DNA from: an uncultured Veillonellaceae bacterium
Lineage (GTDB): Bacteria > Bacillota > Negativicutes > Veillonellales > Negativicoccaceae
DNA length: 19,561 bases
Reading direction: 5' to 3'
NCBI GenBank assembly: GCA_902488965.1
Contig: CABTYA010000010.1
Coordinates: 1-19,561 of the forward strand
Shown: piece by piece, positions 15,630 to 19,561 of the stretch
Layout of the letters: every line of letters begins with the position of its first letter
Numbering within the stretch: position 1 is the first letter of the stretch
Program-made: the position numbers and the translations under genes
Notes under the pieces: model-generated
What the model was told of the DNA's origin: nothing
Databases searched by the model: none
Seen by the model: the letters and a program-made list of their open reading frames with translations, nothing else

Positions 15630-15702
15630 ACTCACGCAAAGAAAAAACAAAGCCCTGCCGCGTGCCGTGGGCAGAAAAGAGGACATGAAACGGGAGACGA
15701 AT

Positions 15703-15746
15703 AAAAATAGCGCCGCCATCGGCAAAGTGAGTGACGCCGATGGCGG
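15703..15746 (-). terminator. Terminator-like hairpin on the - strand
   Basis: An 11-bp perfect stem (15713-15723 with 15736-15746) with a 12-base loop is followed on the - strand by a T-rich tail (complement of 15703-15707). There is no annotated - strand gene directly upstream of it. Confidence 0.5.
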
Positions 15747-15983
15747 ACAGGGGAGGCGCAGCGGCGGGCAAGAGAAGGCCGTGCACGGCGGAACCGCAGA
15801 GGTCGACAGGACGGCGGCGACGATGGGGCGTGGGAATGTACGGCGAAGGGAGCGTGGGGCGGCGGTCGTCATGAGCGGGAGACCGACGGGCGTTACGGCA
15901 AGAGGAGATGCGGGCCGCGCTTGCCGCCGGGAACGGCGGGCGGCGGTGCGTCTGTGCGGGGATTGTCGCTTCGTGAGGCTCGT

Positions 15984-16010
15984 AAGAAAAGACGCCGCAC
16001 ATGGCGGCGT
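15984..16010 (-). terminator. Second - strand terminator-like hairpin downstream of the LysR unit
   Basis: A 7-bp GC-rich stem (15992-15998 with 16004-16010) with a five-base loop is followed on the - strand by CTTTTCTT. It could act as a back-up terminator for the LysR transcript. Confidence 0.55.
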
Positions 16011-16062
16011 TGTCTTGCTCATCGGAGCTTGTACCGGCGCATCGCGCTGCCGTTGCGGCAAC

Positions 16063-16089
16063 AAAAAACTCCGCAGACAGCGGAGTTTT
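16063..16089 (-). terminator. Rho-independent terminator of the LysR unit, overlapping the last stop codon
   Basis: A perfect 10-bp stem (16065-16074 with 16080-16089) with loop AGACA is followed on the - strand by six Ts (complement of 16063-16068). The stem includes two bases of the TAA stop codon of the small - strand gene. Confidence 0.88.
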
Positions 16090-16396
16090 AGTGTTGGTCA
16101 ATATCCCAGCGATTGGTCGTCGTGCGCCACTCGAGATCGGCCTGATCCATTCGCAAGCGGTAGACCGTGCGGTCGAGCGCTTGCAGTCGGGCGGTATGCG
16201 CATTGGCAATCCCTTCGAGATTGGCGATGCGTGCCAGCGGCGCGCCAGCCTCGTGCGCGTTCATTGCGGCGACTTGCCGTTCGAGCGCGGCAATCCGCTC
16301 GCTTTGTTCGCGCAGGGCCAGTGTGAGCAGGACGACAGTCACCAGCAGCAGTGCGATCAGCACATGCGGCGACCAGCGCCGACCGTCGGCACTCAT
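16088..16396 (-). CDS. Small membrane-anchored coiled-coil protein coupled to the LysR gene
   Basis: A 102-residue protein with a short basic N-terminus, one clear membrane segment at residues 11-28 (HVLIALLLVTVVLLTLAL) and a heptad-like helix after it (REQSERIAALERQVAAM, then ARIANLEGIANAHTARLQAL). It resembles single-pass anchors that present a coiled coil, but I recognise no family. The start is taken at 16396 because its ATG overlaps the TGA of the LysR gene in an ATGA junction; there is no good ribosome site of its own, which fits translational coupling. Upstream in-frame ATGs only extend into the LysR gene. The protein is small, so coding is inferred from the membrane segment, the ATGA junction and the terminator placed at its stop codon. 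Confidence 0.72.
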   Translation of the reverse strand: MSADGRRWSPHVLIALLLVTVVLLTLALREQSERIAALERQVAAMNAHEAGAPLARIANLEGIANAHTARLQALDRTVYRLRMDQADLEWRTTTNRWDIDQH

Positions 16397-17319
16397 GGCT
16401 TCAGATTCGGATGCTCGCCGTGGTAGCGGCGGATCTGTTTTTCGGTAAACTCGAGCCACAGTTTGGCGGCATGCGAGAGATAGTGGCCTTTGCGCCAAAT
16501 GGCGTAGAGCCGATGCATCATCGGCGTGCCTTCGAGCGGACGGACGGCGACGTCTTCACCGGCCCGGCCGTTGTCCTCGGGCGTGGGGCAGAGCCGTTCC
16601 GGCAAGAGCGCGACGCCGAGTTCGGCGCTGACCGTTTGGATCATGAGGTCGCGCTGCCCCGTTTCAAACATCACCTTCGGCGTGAAATCGACGGCCTGAC
16701 ACTGGGCGATGATCTCATCATGCAGATTGAAATCGTCCCGATAGAGAACAAAACTTTCGTTGGCAAGTTCTTTGAGTGCGACCGTTTCCTGCGCGGCCAA
16801 GGGATGCGTGGCCGGCAGCAGTGCGCAGACGGGGTCTTTCAACAAAAATAACGACTCGTAATTGTCCTTCGGCTCGGTGCAGATGATACCGAGGTCGGTC
16901 AAGCCTTCCTGCACGGCAATTTCCACCTTTTTCGAGCCGTATTCGTACAGTTCCACGTCGACTTGGGGGTATTTTTTCTTAAATTCGCCGAGCAGACGCG
17001 CAAACAGTTTGGAATCGGTGATCGGCGGCAAGCCGAGATGAATCGATCCCTGTTCGAGTTTGAATTCGTTTTCAAAGTCGGTTTTCAGATGTTCGAACAT
17101 AAACACGTTGCGTTTGGCGTGATTCAAAAACAGTGTTCCCGCATCCGTCAGTTCAACAGCTTTGGCATTACGCAAAAACAGCGTCACGCCGAGCTCTTCT
17201 TCCAGCGCTTTGATCGTGCGGCTGATAGCGGACTGCGAGATATGCAAATGGCGGGCGGCCTTACTGAAACTCTTGTGGCGCGCTACCTCCGTGAAATATT
17301 TCAAGTGATGAAAATCCAT
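16393..17319 (-). CDS. LysR-type transcriptional regulator
   Basis: A 308-residue LysR-family regulator of normal length. The N-terminal winged helix-turn-helix is clear: MDFHHLKYFTEVARHKSFS, then AARHLHISQSAISRTIKALE and LGVTLFLR (residues 1-50), followed by a linker helix and a two-lobed effector-binding domain from about residue 88 (GSIHLGLPPI, then VDVELYEYGSKK and LTDLGIICTEP). The effector is not predictable. The start at 17319 has AGGAAGGA (complement of 17325-17332) a short way upstream and gives the usual LysR N-terminus. The gene is divergent from nifJ across 218 bases, the classic layout for a LysR protein controlling itself and its neighbour; control of nifJ is therefore an inference from position. 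The membrane protein downstream is co-translated. Confidence 0.93.
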   Translation of the reverse strand: MDFHHLKYFTEVARHKSFSKAARHLHISQSAISRTIKALEEELGVTLFLRNAKAVELTDAGTLFLNHAKRNVFMFEHLKTDFENEFKLEQGSIHLGLPPITDSKLFARLLGEFKKKYPQVDVELYEYGSKKVEIAVQEGLTDLGIICTEPKDNYESLFLLKDPVCALLPATHPLAAQETVALKELANESFVLYRDDFNLHDEIIAQCQAVDFTPKVMFETGQRDLMIQTVSAELGVALLPERLCPTPEDNGRAGEDVAVRPLEGTPMMHRLYAIWRKGHYLSHAAKLWLEFTEKQIRRYHGEHPNLKP

Positions 17320-17354
17320 AACATCCTTCCTTTCTAAGCGTTGAGTATGGGCGG

Positions 17355-17367
17355 ATAATGCATTATA
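17355..17367 (-). promoter_or_regulatory. LysR-gene -10 box overlapping a perfect palindrome
   Basis: TATAAT on the - strand (complement of 17362-17367) overlaps the 12-base perfect palindrome ATAATGCATTAT (17355-17366), 36 bases before the LysR start codon. A matching -35 is weak. The palindrome is well placed as an operator for autoregulation. Confidence 0.4.
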
Positions 17368-17423
17368 ATAATACACAGGTTCGTCAGGAGGACGCGGGGA
17401 CGCGCGACCGACCTGCGACGGTA

Positions 17424-17453
17424 TTGAATGTCTATGCATTTGAGGAATATGAT
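17424..17453 (+). promoter_or_regulatory. Possible nifJ promoter
   Basis: TTGAAT (17424-17429) and TATGAT (17448-17453) are 18 bases apart and lie 84 bases before the nifJ start. The region holds other AT-rich hexamers, so this choice is provisional. Confidence 0.4.
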
Positions 17454-17473
17454 ACCTTTATCTTACTATTAAT

Positions 17474-17488
17474 TTGCTGCAATAGCAA
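17474..17488. promoter_or_regulatory. Possible LysR-type operator (T-N11-A dyad)
   Basis: TTGCTGCAATAGCAA is a perfect five-base inverted repeat around five bases and contains the T-N11-A pattern typical of LysR binding sites. A longer-range pair, TTGAGGA (17440-17446) and TCCTCAA (17496-17502), brackets it symmetrically. Confidence 0.4.
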
Positions 17489-17537
17489 GAGAGAATCCTC
17501 AAACAACAGGGATTGACGGAAGGGAAAGGGTGGTTCT

Positions 17538-19561
17538 ATGGATTGGAAAACAATGGACGGAAATACCGCGGCGGCATATATTTCGTACGCGTTTACGGAA
17601 GTCGCCTCGATTTATCCGATTACGCCGTCATCGCCGATGGCGGAGATGGTCGACGAATGGGCGGCCAACGGTGTCAAAAATATGTTCGGACGGCCGGTGA
17701 AGGTCGTCGAAATGCAGTCGGAAGCGGGCGCTGCGGGGATGTTCCACGGGGCGCTTCAGGCCGGGGCGCTGACCACGACCTATACGGCCTCGCAGGGGCT
17801 GCTTCTGATGATTCCGAATTTATATAAAATCGCGGGCGAACTGTTGCCGGGCGTGTTCCACGTCGCGGCGCGTTCACTCGCCTCGCACAGTCTGTCGATT
17901 TTCGGCGACCATCAGGACGTGATGGCGGCGCGGGCGACGGGGTGCGCGATCTTGGCGGAAGAAGGCGTGCAGGAAGTCATGGACTTGGCGGCGGTGGCAC
18001 ATTTGGCGGCCATCAAAGGACGCGTACCGTTCATCAATTTCTTTGACGGGTTCCGCACGAGCCACGAAATCCAAAAAATCCGCGTCCTCGATCGCGAGCA
18101 GCTCGCCGGCATGGTGGATCAGGAGGCGCTGGCGGCGTTTCGGGCTCGCGCGCTTACACCGGATCGGCCGGTAATCCGCGGTACGGCGCAAAATCCGGAT
18201 GTCTACTTCCAAAACCGCGAAGCCTCGAATCCGTACTATGACGCGCTGCCCGATATCGTGGAAGATTATATGCATCAGATCAATGCGCTCACGGGAGCGG
18301 ATTATCAACTGTTCAACTATTACGGCGCACCCGACGCCGACCGTGTCGTCATCGGCATGGGCTCGGTTTCGGATGTCGCCAAAGAGGCGGCCGATGTCCT
18401 CAACGCCCGCGGCGAAAAAACGGGCGTCCTGACGGTACATCTGTATCGGCCGTTCTCGTTGCGGCATTTCCTCGCGGCCTTGCCGCAGACGGTGCGCCGC
18501 GTTGCGGTGCTCGATCGGACGAAAGAACCCGGCGCGTACGGCGAACCGCTGTTCCTCGATGTACAGGCGGCGCTCGTTCACGGCGGCCGGACGGATATCG
18601 AAGTCGTCGGCGGTCGCTACGGTCTTTCCTCGAAAGACGTTTTGCCGGAAGACTTGATGGCGGTATTCCACAATCTGGAAGCGGACGAACCGCAGCACGG
18701 ATTTACCTTGGGAATCAACGACGACCTGACCTTCCGTTCGTTGGCGCGGATCGCTTGCCAAGCGCCCGACGACGGTGCGATTGCGTGCAAATTTTGGGGC
18801 TTCGGCTCGGACGGCACGGTCGGTGCGAACAAGAGCGCGATCAAGATCATCGGCGACCATACCGACCTGTATGCGCAGGGGTATTTCTCCTACGACTCGA
18901 AAAAATCGGGCGGCGTGACAATCTCGCATTTGCGTTTCGGCCCGCAGCCGTTGCGCAAACCGTACCTCATTCAGGAAGCGGACTTCATCGCCTGCCACCG
19001 CGAGGCCTATGTCCGCGAATACGACCTGCTGCGCGGGATGAAAGACGGCGGGACCTTCCTGCTGAACTGTTCGTGGTCGGCGGACGAACTCACGGAAAAA
19101 CTCCCCGTCATGATGCGGCGCAAATTGGCCAAGCTCCACGCCAAACTCTACATCATCGATGCGGCGAAAATCGCCCGCGAAATCGGTTTGGGCGGACGGA
19201 TCAACATGATTATGCAGGCGGCATTCTTCGCCTTGTCGGGCGTTGTGCCGATTGATGATGCGGTGCGTCATCTGAAAGACGCCATCGTCGCCGACTACGG
19301 CCACAAGGGCGACGCCGTCGTCGCGATGAACTATCGCGCCGTCGATGCCGGTGTCGGTGCGGCGGTCGAAGTACCGATCCCCGATGAATGGCGCCATGCC
19401 GTGGTGAGTGAAGAGGACGTCGCCGCCCAATCGGATCGGCCGCCCTTTATCACGAATATCTGTGACGTGATGAATCGGCAGGAAGGCGAAGAATGCCGCC
19501 TGCATAATCATGTTGATCCGTCCGCCCAAACCGATTTCGCGGGCGATTTTCGCCGCATCGA
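17538..19561 (+). CDS. nifJ: Pyruvate:ferredoxin (flavodoxin) oxidoreductase, 3' end outside the window
   Basis: This enzyme decarboxylates pyruvate with thiamine diphosphate and CoA to acetyl-CoA and CO2, passing electrons to ferredoxin or flavodoxin; it is central to fermentative metabolism in anaerobes. The 674 residues visible belong to the single-chain form of about 1170-1200 residues. Domain I has YPITPSSPM (Thr29), EMQSEAGA (Glu62) and ARSLASHSLSIFGDHQDV (Arg112), equivalent with an offset of two to Thr31, Glu64 and Arg114 of the Desulfovibrio africanus enzyme. Domain II follows (about 260-410), then the gamma-type domain with KFWGFGSDGTVGANKSAIK and SYDSKKSGGVTISHLRFG. The iron-sulfur and ThDP domains lie beyond the edge. 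The start at 17538 has GGAAAGGG upstream and gives the usual N-terminus. The frame is open to the last base. Confidence 0.97.
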   Translation, partial: MDWKTMDGNTAAAYISYAFTEVASIYPITPSSPMAEMVDEWAANGVKNMFGRPVKVVEMQSEAGAAGMFHGALQAGALTTTYTASQGLLLMIPNLYKIAGELLPGVFHVAARSLASHSLSIFGDHQDVMAARATGCAILAEEGVQEVMDLAAVAHLAAIKGRVPFINFFDGFRTSHEIQKIRVLDREQLAGMVDQEALAAFRARALTPDRPVIRGTAQNPDVYFQNREASNPYYDALPDIVEDYMHQINALTGADYQLFNYYGAPDADRVVIGMGSVSDVAKEAADVLNARGEKTGVLTVHLYRPFSLRHFLAALPQTVRRVAVLDRTKEPGAYGEPLFLDVQAALVHGGRTDIEVVGGRYGLSSKDVLPEDLMAVFHNLEADEPQHGFTLGINDDLTFRSLARIACQAPDDGAIACKFWGFGSDGTVGANKSAIKIIGDHTDLYAQGYFSYDSKKSGGVTISHLRFGPQPLRKPYLIQEADFIACHREAYVREYDLLRGMKDGGTFLLNCSWSADELTEKLPVMMRRKLAKLHAKLYIIDAAKIAREIGLGGRINMIMQAAFFALSGVVPIDDAVRHLKDAIVADYGHKGDAVVAMNYRAVDAGVGAAVEVPIPDEWRHAVVSEEDVAAQSDRPPFITNICDVMNRQEGEECRLHNHVDPSAQTDFAGDFRRI

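Larger units (their letters stand above)
15569..16062. other. Long GC-rich intergenic stretch with - strand hairpins and no convincing gene
   Basis: Apart from the promoter and ribosome site of the - strand gene to its left, I see no gene in these roughly 490 bases. Open frames cross it on both strands, but their translations are low-complexity Arg/Gly or Pro/Ala/Ser sequence with no ribosome site. It holds hairpins with - strand T tails at 15984-16010 and 15703-15746, and a weaker one near 15643-15674. It may be decayed coding sequence or house a small - strand RNA. Confidence 0.5.

Noticed and set aside
15667..16326. A 219-codon + strand frame and overlapping - strand frames of 195 and 231 codons over the gene-free stretch
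   Set aside because: Low-complexity Arg/Gly/Ala or Pro/Ala/Ser translations, no ribosome sites, and they run into real genes in other frames.
17874..19529. A 551-codon open frame on the - strand opposite nifJ
   Set aside because: It is the antisense shadow of nifJ, kept open by G/C-ending codons; it has no ribosome site and its translation resembles no protein, while nifJ is certain.
1..19561. tRNA, rRNA, tmRNA genes, insertion sequences or phage genes
   Set aside because: I saw no tRNA-like cloverleaf, rRNA sequence, transposase, integrase or terminal inverted repeat; the accessory character of the middle rests on gene content only.

Overview
The window looks like chromosomal DNA from an anaerobic diderm Firmicute of the class Negativicutes. 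This is inferred, not measured. Three observations support it: a Firmicute-style EF-Tu with strong AGGAGG ribosome sites and TTG-N17-TATAAT-type promoters; the C-terminal remnant of a TonB-dependent outer-membrane receptor, which requires an outer membrane; and a large single-chain pyruvate:ferredoxin oxidoreductase together with a cobinamide-salvage amidohydrolase. I cannot name the genus.

Left part (1-5.7 kb), ordinary genes on the + strand. It opens inside tuf (EF-Tu), which ends at a strong terminator. Next is a two-gene unit from its own promoter: a HAD-family hydrolase whose 3' end overlaps an aspartate/glutamate racemase. A promoter and terminator then frame an APC-family permease resembling PuuP putrescine importers. 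It is followed by a small DUF805 membrane protein and by a TonB-receptor fragment that has lost roughly its first two thirds.

Middle part (5.7-14.7 kb), a probable + strand operon of accessory character. An unrecognised 374-residue protein is followed by two very large tandem paralogues (1070 and 1053 residues) and then by cbiZ. Each paralogue has an NTF2/SnoaL-like start, a central region resembling DUF2442, and a C-terminal WG/KWG repeat array. The two are products of a tandem duplication. The same 34-base block, holding the stop codon and a GTGAGGAGG ribosome site, ends both copies, so each copy is wired to the start of the next gene and the last one feeds cbiZ. This is the most unusual part of the window; its function is unknown.

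Right part (14.7-19.6 kb). A - strand gene of unknown function ends at a shared terminator. Upstream of it lies about 500 bp without a convincing gene but with several hairpins that would act as - strand terminators. Then comes a - strand LysR regulator coupled by ATGA to a tiny membrane/coiled-coil protein, diverging from nifJ, which runs off the right edge. The 218-bp gap between the LysR gene and nifJ carries several dyads that could be operators.
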